From: Actinomycetota bacterium | GTDB lineage: Bacteria; Actinomycetota; Actinomycetes; Streptosporangiales; Streptosporangiaceae | Reading direction: 5' to 3' | Length of the DNA: 57,678 bases | Assembly: GCA_027314515.1 (NCBI GenBank) | Contig: DAHVAR010000277.1 | Coordinates: 1-57,678 of the forward strand | Shown: one piece after another, positions 49,520 through 57,678 of the stretch | Position numbering within the stretch: the stretch's first letter is position 1 | Layout of the letters: every line of letters begins with the position of its first letter | Program-made: the position numbers and the translations under genes | The notes under the pieces: generated by a model | What the model was told of the DNA's origin: nothing | Databases searched by the model: none | Seen by the model: only the letters and a program-made list of their open reading frames with translations

Positions 49520-50177
49520 CGCGGCCGGCCTGCCCCGCGGCGCTTGCCGCGCCCGGCACGCCGGCAGCAGCACTGGCGGCTTCGTCGGCTCGCCGCTCCT
49601 TGCGGAGCTCGCGCGCCTTGTGCGCGATGAGGCCGGCCAGCACCAGCAGTATCAGCACCACGAGCGCGTCGCTAGCGTGCGAGAAGTTCTTCGACACCTT
49701 GTCCCAGTCACTGCCGAACTCGTAGCCCAGCGCGGACAGGGCGACGACATAGGCCAGCGTGCCGAGCACGTTAAAGGCCTCGAACGGGAGGACAGGCACT
49801 TCCATGAAGCCGGCTGCCAGACCGGTGAAGGCGCGCACCAGCGGGAGGATCCTGCCGAGCGCGACGGCCCAGGAACCTCGCCCGGCGAAGAACCGCTCGG
49901 CCCGTTCGACGTCTCTCCTGGTCATCAGCAGGTACTTGCGGAAGCGCTCGACTGCGCCGCGCCCGCCGAGCCGCCCCAGGCCGTAGCCGGCCGACGAGCC
50001 GGCCAGCTCCCCGACCGTGCCGATGATGATCACCAGCGCCAGGCCGAGGTGTCCCTGATAGGCCAGCACGCCGGCGAATCCGAACGTCAGCTCGGATGAG
50101 ATCGGGATGCAGCATGCCTGCAGGACGGCAAAGACAATCAGTGCCCAGTAACCTGCATCGGCCAGGAAGGTCGTCAT
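49446..50177 (-). CDS. DedA/VTT-family membrane protein
   Basis: This 243-residue integral membrane protein has the DedA-type hydrophobic pattern with the conserved region PISSELTFGFAGVLAYQG, GTVGELAGSSAGYGLGRLGG and RILPLVRAFTGLAAG (basic/charged loop motif). DedA proteins are proposed lipid scramblases or transporters that help membrane homeostasis. A cytoplasmic C-terminal tail rich in Ala, Gly and Arg extends past the last helix and overlaps the start of the GH13 gene. The ATG at 50177 is preferred over a GTG at 50183; neither has a strong ribosome site. Confidence 0.9.
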   Translation of the reverse strand: MTTFLADAGYWALIVFAVLQACCIPISSELTFGFAGVLAYQGHLGLALVIIIGTVGELAGSSAGYGLGRLGGRGAVERFRKYLLMTRRDVERAERFFAGRGSWAVALGRILPLVRAFTGLAAGFMEVPVLPFEAFNVLGTLAYVVALSALGYEFGSDWDKVSKNFSHASDALVVLILLVLAGLIAHKARELRKERRADEAASAAAGVPGAASAAGQAGRDDTRSAAGTSVPGRPHSHRRTRGS

Positions 50178-50249
50178 GGACACAGTTTCTACAGCATCGA
50201 CGGTGGTGAGCGGGACGTTGCCGCCAGGTCCGCATGCGATCGGGTGCGG

Positions 50250-51815
50250 TCAGCCGGGCAGCCGGGTATCGGTCAGGGATTCCGTGGCCGGTGCCATGGC
50301 CTGCCCCCGAGCCCGGCGGCGGGAAGATGCCTCCCGGCGGAGCCCGGCCAGCGCCGCCAGCGCAGCGATCGCGACCGCCGTCCACGGGACGACGTCGCCG
50401 ATCTGGTCGAACGGCGTCCGGTACCACGCGGGCGGCAGGTCGAGGTGGACCAGGAGCACGCCACGGTAGCCCGTCCCGGCCCAGGCCAGAGTCCGGCCGC
50501 GGGCGTCGAATGCCGCCGAATCGCCGGTCAGCGCGGCCTGGACGACGGGCCTGCCGGTCTCGGCGGCGCGCACCGCGCTGAGCGCGGCGTGCTGGGCCGG
50601 CTCCCAGCTGTTCTGGAAGGTGGAATCGGACGTCTGGTAAATGATCACCCGTGCGCCGTGATCGGCATCCACCCTCGACATGTCCGGGAACGCGGATTCG
50701 AAGCAGATCAGCACGCCGATCGTCAGCGGACGGCCGTCAGGCAAAGTCACGTGCAGGACGTGCGCACCGGTGCCTGGCACCACGTTCCTGGGCGCAGCAC
50801 GGCTGATCTTGGTTAGCCAGCCGAGTACCGACCGGAACGGGATGTACTCGCCAAACGGGACCAGCCGCGTCTTGACGTAGCTGCCCTTGATCCCGGTTGC
50901 GCTGATCAGCGTGGCCTGCTTGGACTGGGCCCCGGCCGGGTTCGTCGCGTCCTGGTCGACCAGGACCTCGGCTCTGGCTCTAGCCGACAGGTGCTCGATG
51001 GACGCCAGCAGCGCGGGATGGGTGGTCAGGTCGTAGCCGACGCTGCTCTCGCCCCAGACGAACAGGCCAGCACGACCGGCCCGGCTGGCCGTAAGCTGCT
51101 CGTTCCGTTGCAGTCGTACTGCGGCATTACTGGTCAGGCCTGGCTGGACGAGCGCGATCGTCAGCGGCTGCCCGGCCGGCACGGGCGCGGCCAGCGCCAG
51201 GGCTACCGGGCCGGCCGCGACGGCGGCCAGCGCGCCCGCGATACCGCCCAGCCGAACGGCTGACCGCTTTGCCGCCAGGGCTATCAGCAGGGCGGTGTTC
51301 GAGGCCACCAGGGCGAAGCTGATCAGCCATACGCCGCCGACTCCGGCGAGGGCGAGAACCGCCGGGTGCTGCCACTGGCTGGCACCGAGGACTGCCCACG
51401 GGCCGCCGAGGCCCTGCCAGGACCTGATCCACTCGGTGGTGAGCCAGCAGCTCGGCACGACCGCGAAGGCCGCCGCGGCGCGGGCGGCGGTGACCGGGGG
51501 ATGCAGGAATGACCAGGCAGCGACTCCGACCACGGTCCACAGGCAGCCCATGACGACCGCTACCAGCAGCAGCGCCGGGCCGATATTGGGCGCCAGCCAG
51601 TACATCGCGGTGAGCAGGTAGCCAGCCCCGAACCACCAGCCGCGGACCGCCGCCTCACGCCTTGTCGGTGCCGCGCGCATGACGGCGAGGCCGGGCACCA
51701 GCCCGACCCAGGCAAGGTACTCGAGGTTCACCGCCGGGAACGCCAGCACCGGAATGCCCCCGGTCAGCGCTGCGGCGTACCGGCTAGGTTGTCGCAAGCT
51801 GCGGGGGATTCGCAC
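50250..51815 (-). CDS. lnt: Apolipoprotein N-acyltransferase, second copy (Lnt-like)
   Basis: This protein of about 521 residues has an N-terminal membrane part and a C-terminal nitrilase domain. The catalytic triad Glu-Lys-Cys is intact: LFVWGESSVGYDL, KTRLVPFGEYIPFR and VLICFESAFPDMS. It should transfer an acyl chain to the amino group of the diacylglyceryl cysteine of lipoproteins. The GTG at 51815 follows AGGAAA and lies 5 bases after the stop of the other Lnt gene, so the pair is co-transcribed. Actinomycetes often have two Lnt proteins, but which one is active is not clear from sequence. Confidence 0.9.
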   Translation of the reverse strand: MRIPRSLRQPSRYAAALTGGIPVLAFPAVNLEYLAWVGLVPGLAVMRAAPTRREAAVRGWWFGAGYLLTAMYWLAPNIGPALLLVAVVMGCLWTVVGVAAWSFLHPPVTAARAAAAFAVVPSCWLTTEWIRSWQGLGGPWAVLGASQWQHPAVLALAGVGGVWLISFALVASNTALLIALAAKRSAVRLGGIAGALAAVAAGPVALALAAPVPAGQPLTIALVQPGLTSNAAVRLQRNEQLTASRAGRAGLFVWGESSVGYDLTTHPALLASIEHLSARARAEVLVDQDATNPAGAQSKQATLISATGIKGSYVKTRLVPFGEYIPFRSVLGWLTKISRAAPRNVVPGTGAHVLHVTLPDGRPLTIGVLICFESAFPDMSRVDADHGARVIIYQTSDSTFQNSWEPAQHAALSAVRAAETGRPVVQAALTGDSAAFDARGRTLAWAGTGYRGVLLVHLDLPPAWYRTPFDQIGDVVPWTAVAIAALAALAGLRREASSRRRARGQAMAPATESLTDTRLPG

Positions 51816-51820
51816 GTTTC

Positions 51821-53452
51821 CTATTCTGCCGGCCGGGCCAGTGACCGGCGACCGCGGCGGCGCCGGATCTCGCTGGCGATGACCCAGCCGAGCACGGCAA
51901 CCGTGCCCCACGCAATCACCGCCTCTGGCCAGCCGCCGAGCCGGCCGGCCAGCGTCGTCGAGCTGCGCAGCGGCACCCTGGCCTCGATCTCCGCCTGCGT
52001 CCAGGTGCGGGTGCTCACCAGCAGCCGGCCGTCCGGCGCGATGATCGCGCTGACGCCCGTGGTCGAGGCGACCACGACGGCGCGGTTGTACTCGATGGCC
52101 CGGATCCGGGCCATGGCCAGTTGCTGCAGGGTCTCCCCGGTCTGCCCGTCGATCTCGAAGGTCGCGTCGTTGGTCTGCACCGCCAGCAGATTGGCGCCCG
52201 CGGCGATCTCGGATGAGACCAGGCCGTCGAATCCCACCTCATAGCAGATGACGTCGCCCAGCCTGACTTTGCCAAGGTGGAATACGACGGCACGGTGGCC
52301 AGGGGTGAAGTTGACCGGCTGCAGCGTCGACGGCAGCGTCGTGATCTCGCTGATCAGGCTCCGGAACGGGATGACCTCCCCGAACGGCACCAGCCGGCGC
52401 TTGATGTAGACCGCCACCGGGCCCTTGCCGGGAAGCCAGAGCTGACCAGCATTCCGGACCGGGTTCTGCAGCACAGCGCCAACCAGGACGGGACGGTCGA
52501 TAGCCGCCACGGCAGCGGCGATCGTGTCGTAGACGAACGGGTCGTAGGCAGGATCCAGGTCCGTCGAGTTCTCCGGCCAGATCACCACATCGGGTGCCGG
52601 GGCCGCGCCACTTCGCACCCGCGCCGCGAGCTTAAGGGTCGCCGCCGCGTGGTTCTGGGTGACAGTGGTGGCCCGCAGCAGGTCCGGCAGGTTCCTGGCG
52701 TGCGGGACATTGCCCTGGATTGCGGCAACGACCGCGGTCGGCTCGCCCGCCGTCGCCTGGTCGGCCGGCAGCAGGGCGCCCGCGCAGGCCAGCGCTGCGC
52801 TGGCGGCCAGAGCCACGGCTGGCCAGAGCCTTGCCCTGGCCCAGGACTCGCCGCGCTGCTGGGCGGCCGTCTGGCCGATCAGCACGAAGGCCAGGCAACC
52901 GCCGGCGAGGGCGATCAGGAAGGACAGGAATGGCGGTCCGGCGATCGCGACCCATCGGACCGTGGGCGCCCTTGCCTGGCTCATCACCAGCCGTCCCCAC
53001 GGGAAGCCGCCCCATGGCCACCGGTCGCGCACGGCCTCGGCCATCACCCACCACCCGGCCACTGCCACCGGCCAGGCTCGCAGCCGCAGCAGCAGCCATA
53101 GCCCGACGGCCAGCACCGCGAAGATCACCGACTCCGCGACGGCTAGCCCAGTCCAGGCGTACCAGGCGACGTTAATCACCCAGGACAGCAGCGGAAAGAA
53201 GAAAGCCAGGCCGAATACTCCGCTGGCGGTGACCGCCACCCTGGCTCGCTGCTGCCACAGGGCCACGGTGAGCAGGGCCGGCCCGACGACCGCCAGCGGC
53301 CAGATCCCGGCCGGAGGGAACGCGGCAGCCAGCGCGAGCCCGCCAGCAAGCGCGGTCAGCAGCGCCAGCGACGCGCGCAGGCGCCAGCCGGGCTGCGGCC
53401 GCGCGGCGGCTACGGCCGTCGAGACGACCGGTGCTGAGCTCAGCAGCCGCAC
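51821..53452 (-). CDS. lnt: Apolipoprotein N-acyltransferase, first copy
   Basis: This protein of about 543 residues has the full Lnt architecture: several N-terminal helices (LTALAGGLALAAAFPPAG onwards), the conserved VMAEAVRDRWPWGGFPWG stretch, and a nitrilase domain with the triad VVIWPENSTDLDP (Glu), KRRLVPFGEVIPFR (Lys) and VICYEVGFDG (Cys). It N-acylates lipoproteins at the outer face of the membrane. The GTG at 53452 has GGAGGA 3-4 bases upstream; longer reading frames run into low-complexity Arg-rich sequence and are not supported. First gene of the lnt-lnt pair. Confidence 0.93.
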   Translation of the reverse strand: MRLLSSAPVVSTAVAAARPQPGWRLRASLALLTALAGGLALAAAFPPAGIWPLAVVGPALLTVALWQQRARVAVTASGVFGLAFFFPLLSWVINVAWYAWTGLAVAESVIFAVLAVGLWLLLRLRAWPVAVAGWWVMAEAVRDRWPWGGFPWGRLVMSQARAPTVRWVAIAGPPFLSFLIALAGGCLAFVLIGQTAAQQRGESWARARLWPAVALAASAALACAGALLPADQATAGEPTAVVAAIQGNVPHARNLPDLLRATTVTQNHAAATLKLAARVRSGAAPAPDVVIWPENSTDLDPAYDPFVYDTIAAAVAAIDRPVLVGAVLQNPVRNAGQLWLPGKGPVAVYIKRRLVPFGEVIPFRSLISEITTLPSTLQPVNFTPGHRAVVFHLGKVRLGDVICYEVGFDGLVSSEIAAGANLLAVQTNDATFEIDGQTGETLQQLAMARIRAIEYNRAVVVASTTGVSAIIAPDGRLLVSTRTWTQAEIEARVPLRSSTTLAGRLGGWPEAVIAWGTVAVLGWVIASEIRRRRGRRSLARPAE

Positions 53453-53732
53453 AGTTCCTCCGCGGACAAACGCCTCGTTCCGGTTCTGCGATTTACCCGG
53501 TGCCTGCGAGCGTAGCCGGGCCCGGCAGGCCCTGGCACCTCGCCGACGTGGCAGCGATCGCCAAGCGGCCAGCCGCCCCAACCAGCTAGGCTCGCCCCGC
53601 AATTGCGTTCAAGACGTCCGGGCGGAGCGGACGGCATCCTTGCGGACGACGCCGAACCCGGCGAGCCTGGTCCGGTTCGTGGTTCCCGGATATGGATGCC
53701 AGGCCCGCACGATCCGGGATGAAGGAGGAACG

Positions 53733-54716
53733 GTGAGCCGCCGCGGCTGGTGGTTGTTCGCAGCGATGGGCGTGATCTGGGGTATCCCGTACCTGCTGAT
53801 CAAGGTGGCCGACGGCGGAGTGTCGCCGCCGGTGCTGGTACTCGCCAGGGTCAGCATCGGGGCCGCGCTGCTGCTGCCGGTCGCGATCCGCAGGCGCGAG
53901 CTCGCGCCGGCGCTGTCGCGGTGGCGGTGGGTCGCGCTGTTCGCGCTGGTGGAAATCATCACGCCATGGCTGCTGCTGTCGGAGGCGGAGACCCGGCTGT
54001 CCAGCTCGCTGAGCGGCCTGCTGATCGCATCCGTGCCGATCCTGGTCGCGGTCTTCGGACGGCTTACCGGCGGCCAGGACCGGCTTACCGCGGTCAGGTG
54101 GGCCGGCCTCCTGGTCGGCCTCGGCGGCGTCGCGCTGCTGGTCGTGGGCGGCGGTGCGCACGGGGACGCGGGACAGGTCGCGGAAGTGCTGCTGGTGGCC
54201 GTCTGCTACGCGATCGGGCCGCTGGTGGTCGCGCGCAAGCTCAGCGACGTGCCCTCGCTCGGGGTGACGGCGGCCTCCCTCACCCTCGCCGCGGTTGTCT
54301 ACGCACCGATCGCGGCGCTCACCTGGCCGTCGGCCATGCCGGCGCCGAAGGTGCTCGCCGCACTGGCCGGCCTCGCCGTGGTCTGCACAGCGCTGGCATT
54401 CCTCGGCTTCTTTGCGCTGATCGCCGAGGCTGGTCCGGCCCGCGCCTCAGTCATCACCTATGTCAACCCGGCAGTTGCGGTAGTGCTCGGCGCGCTGGTA
54501 CTCGGCGAGCGACTGACGGTGGCCATGGGCGTGGCCTTCGCGGCCATTCTCGGCGGATCGGTGCTGGCGACCAGGACCAGCCGTCCGGCGGCGCAGGCTA
54601 GTGATGCGGCCGGAGATACGGCGGCCGGAGATACGGCGGCCCGAGGCCGGGGTGCAACCGCCGGGCACGTCGCCGTCGGCGGTTATCCGAGCGCACGCCG
54701 TGAGCCACCCGACTAG
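53733..54716 (+). CDS. EamA-family (DMT) transporter
   Basis: This 327-residue protein has ten predicted hydrophobic helices in two EamA repeats: MGVIWGIPYLLIKVADGG in the first, SVITYVNPAVAVVLGALVLG in the last part. The family moves amino acids, nucleotide sugars or other metabolites; substrate unknown. A GTG at 53733 follows AGGAGG with good spacing; a longer frame upstream is antisense to the lnt gene and not real. The C-terminal tail carries an Ala/Gly/Asp/Thr repeat (15-bp unit, AAGDTAAGDTAA). It ends 10 bases before serS. Confidence 0.93.
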   Translation: MSRRGWWLFAAMGVIWGIPYLLIKVADGGVSPPVLVLARVSIGAALLLPVAIRRRELAPALSRWRWVALFALVEIITPWLLLSEAETRLSSSLSGLLIASVPILVAVFGRLTGGQDRLTAVRWAGLLVGLGGVALLVVGGGAHGDAGQVAEVLLVAVCYAIGPLVVARKLSDVPSLGVTAASLTLAAVVYAPIAALTWPSAMPAPKVLAALAGLAVVCTALAFLGFFALIAEAGPARASVITYVNPAVAVVLGALVLGERLTVAMGVAFAAILGGSVLATRTSRPAAQASDAAGDTAAGDTAARGRGATAGHVAVGGYPSARREPPD

Positions 54717-54726
54717 ACTCGCGCGG

Positions 54727-55974
54727 GTGATCGACCTCAAGGCCGCCAGGCAAGATCCGCAGACCTACCGTGCCGCCCTGGCCAGGCGCGGCGCGGCCGA
54801 TGACTTTGACGCCCTGCTTGCCGCTGACGCCAGCTGGCGGTCCCTTACCGAGCGGGCTGAGGCGTTGCGCGCGGCACAGCGAAGCTCGTCGAAGGGCAAG
54901 CCGACGCCCGAGCAGATCGAGCGGCTGCGGGCGCTCAAGGAGGAGCTCGACCAGGCCCAGGAGGAACTCGGCGCGGCCGCGCAGCGGCGTGACGAGCTGC
55001 TGGCCCGGATCCCCAACCTGCCCGATCCCACCGCGGCCGACGGCATGGACGAGGAGGATGCCCAGCTCGTCAGGACCTGCGGGGAGCGGCCGGATTTCAA
55101 GTTCGAGCCGAAGGACTCCACCGAGATTGCCTCAGCTCGCGGCTGGATCGACATGGCGCGCGGGGCACGGCTGAGCGGGTCGCGGTTCGCCTACCGGATC
55201 GGCGATGTCGCGCTCACTGAGATGGCGCTGTACCGGTCCGTCATCGACAAGCTAGCCGGTCGCGGCTTCCTGCTCGTGCTGCCGCCGATCCTGGTGAACG
55301 AGCGGGCCATGTACGGCACCGGCTTCCTGCCGACCGAGGAGTCGAACCTCTACCACCTGGAGCACGACGACCTGTATCTGACCGGGACCTCTGAGGTCGC
55401 GCTGGCCGGGATCCACGCTGACGAGCGGCTGGAGGAAGCGGATCTGCCGGCCAGGTACACGGCGTTCACCACGAATTTCCGCCGGGAGGCCGGCGCGGCC
55501 GGCAAGGACACCAGGGGCATGTTCCGGGTGCACCAGTTCGACAAGGTCGAGATGTTCGTCTACAGCCTGCCCGAGAACTCGCGGGAGGTCCACGACGAGC
55601 TGCTGGCCCTGGAAGAAGAAATCGCGCAGGAACTAGGCCTGCCGTACCGGGTGATGAACATTGCCGTCGGTGACCTCGGCGCGCCCGCCGCGAAGAAGTA
55701 CGACATCGAGGCCTGGTTCCCGGTGCAGCAGCGGTACCGCGAGATCACCTCGTGCTCGAACACCACTGATTACCAGGCGCGGCGGCTGAACATCCGGTTC
55801 CGCCGGGACGGCAAGCTGGAGTACGTGCACACACTGAACGGCACCGGGGCGACCGCACGGGCGCTGTTGTCGATCATGGAAAACTTCCAGGACGAGGACG
55901 GCAGCGTGACCGTGCCCGAGGTGCTCCGGCGGTTCGGCGCGCCGGCGACTATCGGCACGCCGCCTGGCGGCTGA
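54727..55974 (+). CDS. serS: Seryl-tRNA synthetase
   Basis: This 415-residue class II synthetase begins with the long coiled-coil arm (VIDLKAARQDPQTYRAALAR, then EQIERLRALKEELDQAQEEL) that binds the tRNA variable arm. It has motif 1, motif 2 in FRREAGAAGKDTRGMFRVHQF, and motif 3 near the end (ARALLSIMENFQDEDG). It charges tRNA-Ser with serine. Translation starts at a GTG at 54727, 10 bases after the transporter's stop. Nothing unusual is seen. Confidence 0.97.
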   Translation: MIDLKAARQDPQTYRAALARRGAADDFDALLAADASWRSLTERAEALRAAQRSSSKGKPTPEQIERLRALKEELDQAQEELGAAAQRRDELLARIPNLPDPTAADGMDEEDAQLVRTCGERPDFKFEPKDSTEIASARGWIDMARGARLSGSRFAYRIGDVALTEMALYRSVIDKLAGRGFLLVLPPILVNERAMYGTGFLPTEESNLYHLEHDDLYLTGTSEVALAGIHADERLEEADLPARYTAFTTNFRREAGAAGKDTRGMFRVHQFDKVEMFVYSLPENSREVHDELLALEEEIAQELGLPYRVMNIAVGDLGAPAAKKYDIEAWFPVQQRYREITSCSNTTDYQARRLNIRFRRDGKLEYVHTLNGTGATARALLSIMENFQDEDGSVTVPEVLRRFGAPATIGTPPGG

Positions 55975-55981
55975 GCCGGGT

Positions 55982-57646
55982 TCACGCCCCTCCGGCGGAC
56001 CCGCTCGTGCCGCTCGATCCGGCCACGCTCGTGCCGCCGGAACCGGCCCCGCCCGTGCCGCCCGTCACGGTCGCTGACCCGGTGAGCCTGGCCAGCAGCG
56101 CGGTGCCAACCGGCACGCCGAGGCCGGAGCAGGCATCCCAGCCCGGCCCGGCCTGATAGGCGCCGTTACTGCCGGTGGTGATGTCGCGCAGCCCGGCAAC
56201 CGGCTGACCCGGCGCGACGCCCGCGTAGAGGGCTAGCTGCAGCAGACCGAGCCGATTCCCGCGTGACTGCACCAGCCGTGCGGTGAGCGCGGCACACAGC
56301 GGCGCGACCGCGCTGGTACCGCCGATCACCGTCTGCTGCCCGTCGACCAGCACCTGATAGCCGGTGGCCGGGTCGGCGTTGCCGGCTACATCGGGCACAC
56401 CTCGGCCCGGCTTGCCAGCCGGGCTGGCTGGAACGCCCGCGTTCGCCTGCCAGACTGGCAGGCTGAACGCCTGGCTGACCCCGCCGCCGGTCGCGCCGCC
56501 CTGGCTGCCGTCGTTCCAGACGGTTTCCGAGGTCACGGTTCCGGTCGCCGGGTCCGCTTGCAGGCTGGTGCCGCCGCAGGCGAGCGCATGCGGGCTGGAG
56601 GCGGGGAAGTCGGTGTGCGGCTGGCCGTCGCTGACCCCGTCGCTGCTGCCGTTGTCGCCGGCCGCCACGGTGATCGTTACGCCGAGCGCCACCCCGTCCG
56701 CGATGGCCGCGTCCAGGGCCGTCATCGCCTGCGCGGTCCATGAGCTTTCCGGTCCGCCCCAGCTGATGCTGACCGCCGCGGGAGTCGGCTGGGCCTGAAC
56801 GGCGGTGGTGACGGCGTTCAGGAAGCCCTGATCGGTGTTCGGGGCGAAGTAGACAAGCTGCTTCGCGCCGGGGGCGACCGAGCCCGCGACCTCGATGTCG
56901 AGCAGGACCTCGCCGTCGGCGCCTTGCGGTGCCTGGTCCGGCACGTTACTGGCACCATCTACGCCGACCGCCGTGACCGAGGGGACGGTGATACCCAGAC
57001 CGCCGAAGTAGCTATCCAGGTCGGCGGCGGCGAAGCCGCCGCCGAGCTCGATGATCGCGATCGTCTGGCCGGTGCCGTCGGTGCCTGCCGGGAACTGGTA
57101 GATATCTGCCACTTGCGGTGGGGTGTAGGACACCTGGGCAGCTTCCGGCTTCACCAGCCGGAAGTGCGGGCTGGCCTGGGGCCGGGTATCGAAGCCGAGT
57201 ACCGCCACGATGACGCCGTCCAGTTCCGCCGGGATCTGCAGGCTGCCGCTGCGGTAGCGGTGGGTGACGAGTTCGCCGTGCGGTCCCGGGCTGGAGACCA
57301 CGCTGAGCTCGGTGCCGAAGGCGCGGGCTAGCGCCCCTGCTGGCCCGGCGATGGTAAGCCGGCGCGACCCAGGGTCCCGCGACACCACCTGTATCGCCGG
57401 CTCGTGGCTCGTCAGGACACTGGCGACCAGTTCATGGTCGGCAGGATCCGAACCGTAGCGCTCGCGTAGTTCGCTGCGGGACAGGCGGGCAGGCGCGCCG
57501 TCGTCATCGCGCGGCAGGCTGGCCGCCCGCCGCGTCACCACTGTCAGCTCGATTCGCTCCTGCGGGTCCACCAGCCCTACCGGAGTAGCATCGGGAAGTT
57601 GTTCACGGTGGCTTCCGGACAGCGGAACGAACGAGCTTGCGGCCAT
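55982..57646 (-). CDS. Sedolisin (S53 family) serine-carboxyl peptidase with pro-kumamolisin region
   Basis: This 554-residue protein has an N-terminal pro-kumamolisin activation domain (about residues 5-160) and a sedolisin domain with the complete catalytic set E246 and D250 (ADGEVLLDIEVAG), oxyanion D331 (AAGDNGSSDG) and S445 (IGGTSAVAPL), followed by the calcium-site sequence RDITTGSNGAYQ. The last 30 residues are a Gly/Ser/Thr-rich tail. Family members are secreted, self-processing acid proteases; no signal peptide is visible here, so the export route is unclear. AAAGGG precedes the ATG at 57646. It is convergent with serS. Confidence 0.93.
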   Translation of the reverse strand: MAASSFVPLSGSHREQLPDATPVGLVDPQERIELTVVTRRAASLPRDDDGAPARLSRSELRERYGSDPADHELVASVLTSHEPAIQVVSRDPGSRRLTIAGPAGALARAFGTELSVVSSPGPHGELVTHRYRSGSLQIPAELDGVIVAVLGFDTRPQASPHFRLVKPEAAQVSYTPPQVADIYQFPAGTDGTGQTIAIIELGGGFAAADLDSYFGGLGITVPSVTAVGVDGASNVPDQAPQGADGEVLLDIEVAGSVAPGAKQLVYFAPNTDQGFLNAVTTAVQAQPTPAAVSISWGGPESSWTAQAMTALDAAIADGVALGVTITVAAGDNGSSDGVSDGQPHTDFPASSPHALACGGTSLQADPATGTVTSETVWNDGSQGGATGGGVSQAFSLPVWQANAGVPASPAGKPGRGVPDVAGNADPATGYQVLVDGQQTVIGGTSAVAPLCAALTARLVQSRGNRLGLLQLALYAGVAPGQPVAGLRDITTGSNGAYQAGPGWDACSGLGVPVGTALLARLTGSATVTGGTGGAGSGGTSVAGSSGTSGSAGGA

Positions 57647-57678
57647 TGCGCCGGCCCTTTCTCTCGGTCAGCGCTGCC

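Noticed and set aside
1-57678. tRNA genes, CRISPR arrays, transposases, prophage genes
   Set aside because: No T-loop consensus, regularly spaced repeats or transposase/integrase motifs were seen by reading; a tRNA/CRISPR scan was not possible here.

Overview
The window is a contiguous piece of a very high-GC chromosome with strong G/C bias at third codon positions, frequent GTG/TTG starts and purine-rich ribosome binding sites. The gene repertoire points to an actinomycete (Actinomycetota): hom-thrC-thrB in that order, an MhuD-like haem oxygenase, a deazaflavin (F420)-type nitroreductase, a 13E12/DUF222-HNH protein, a DUF3097 protein, two apolipoprotein N-acyltransferases and a polyprenol-phosphate mannose synthase. 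Genus cannot be fixed from the sequence alone. No rRNA, tRNA, CRISPR array, phage or insertion sequence was recognised.

Layout. 1-5.1 kb: end of an aminoglycoside-phosphotransferase-fold gene, a small membrane protein, a duplicated tail of a PHP phosphoesterase, a GNAT acetyltransferase, then the intact PHP gene coupled to an SDR oxidoreductase and facing a MaoC hydratase. 5.1-9.7 kb: Nudix hydrolase, amidase, uracil-DNA glycosylase, a frameshifted phospholipase C/acid phosphatase-type gene and an unknown protein. 9.7-17 kb: polyprenol-phosphate mannose synthase, Lon protease, threonine operon. 17-23.3 kb: HDAC-like deacetylase, DmpA-type aminopeptidase, oligopeptidase B, and a DUF222-HNH gene with a LexA-type box on its start codon. 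23.5-31.7 kb: a tightly overlapped catabolic operon (AtuA, biotin-dependent carboxylase beta and alpha subunits, acyl-CoA dehydrogenase, enoyl-CoA hydratase, TetR regulator) resembling acyclic terpene utilisation. 31.7-44.2 kb: ATP-grasp-like protein, lipoprotein, DHA2 drug exporter, a secreted repeat-type protein, DUF3097, threonine aldolase, DUF998 membrane protein, MhuD-like haem oxygenase with a His-rich insertion, F420-type reductase, GH63-type glucosidase, and SpoU rRNA methyltransferase. 44.2-57.7 kb: a natural fusion of maleylacetate reductase with hydroxyquinol 1,2-dioxygenase, a serine hydrolase, GH13 glucosidase, DedA protein, two tandem Lnt acyltransferases, an EamA transporter, seryl-tRNA synthetase and a sedolisin (S53) protease.

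How the genes work together. The carboxylase operon has the chemistry for oxidising, carboxylating and hydrating a branched unsaturated acyl-CoA, with its probable repressor at the 3' end. The fusion protein carries two consecutive steps of hydroxyquinol breakdown in one chain. The two Lnt proteins and the mannose synthase belong to lipoprotein and cell-envelope glycoconjugate synthesis. The most notable observations are the dioxygenase-reductase fusion, the GTGA-stitched catabolic operon, the His-rich MhuD variant, the SOS-type box on the 13E12 gene, and short tandem repeats that remodel gene starts and ends.
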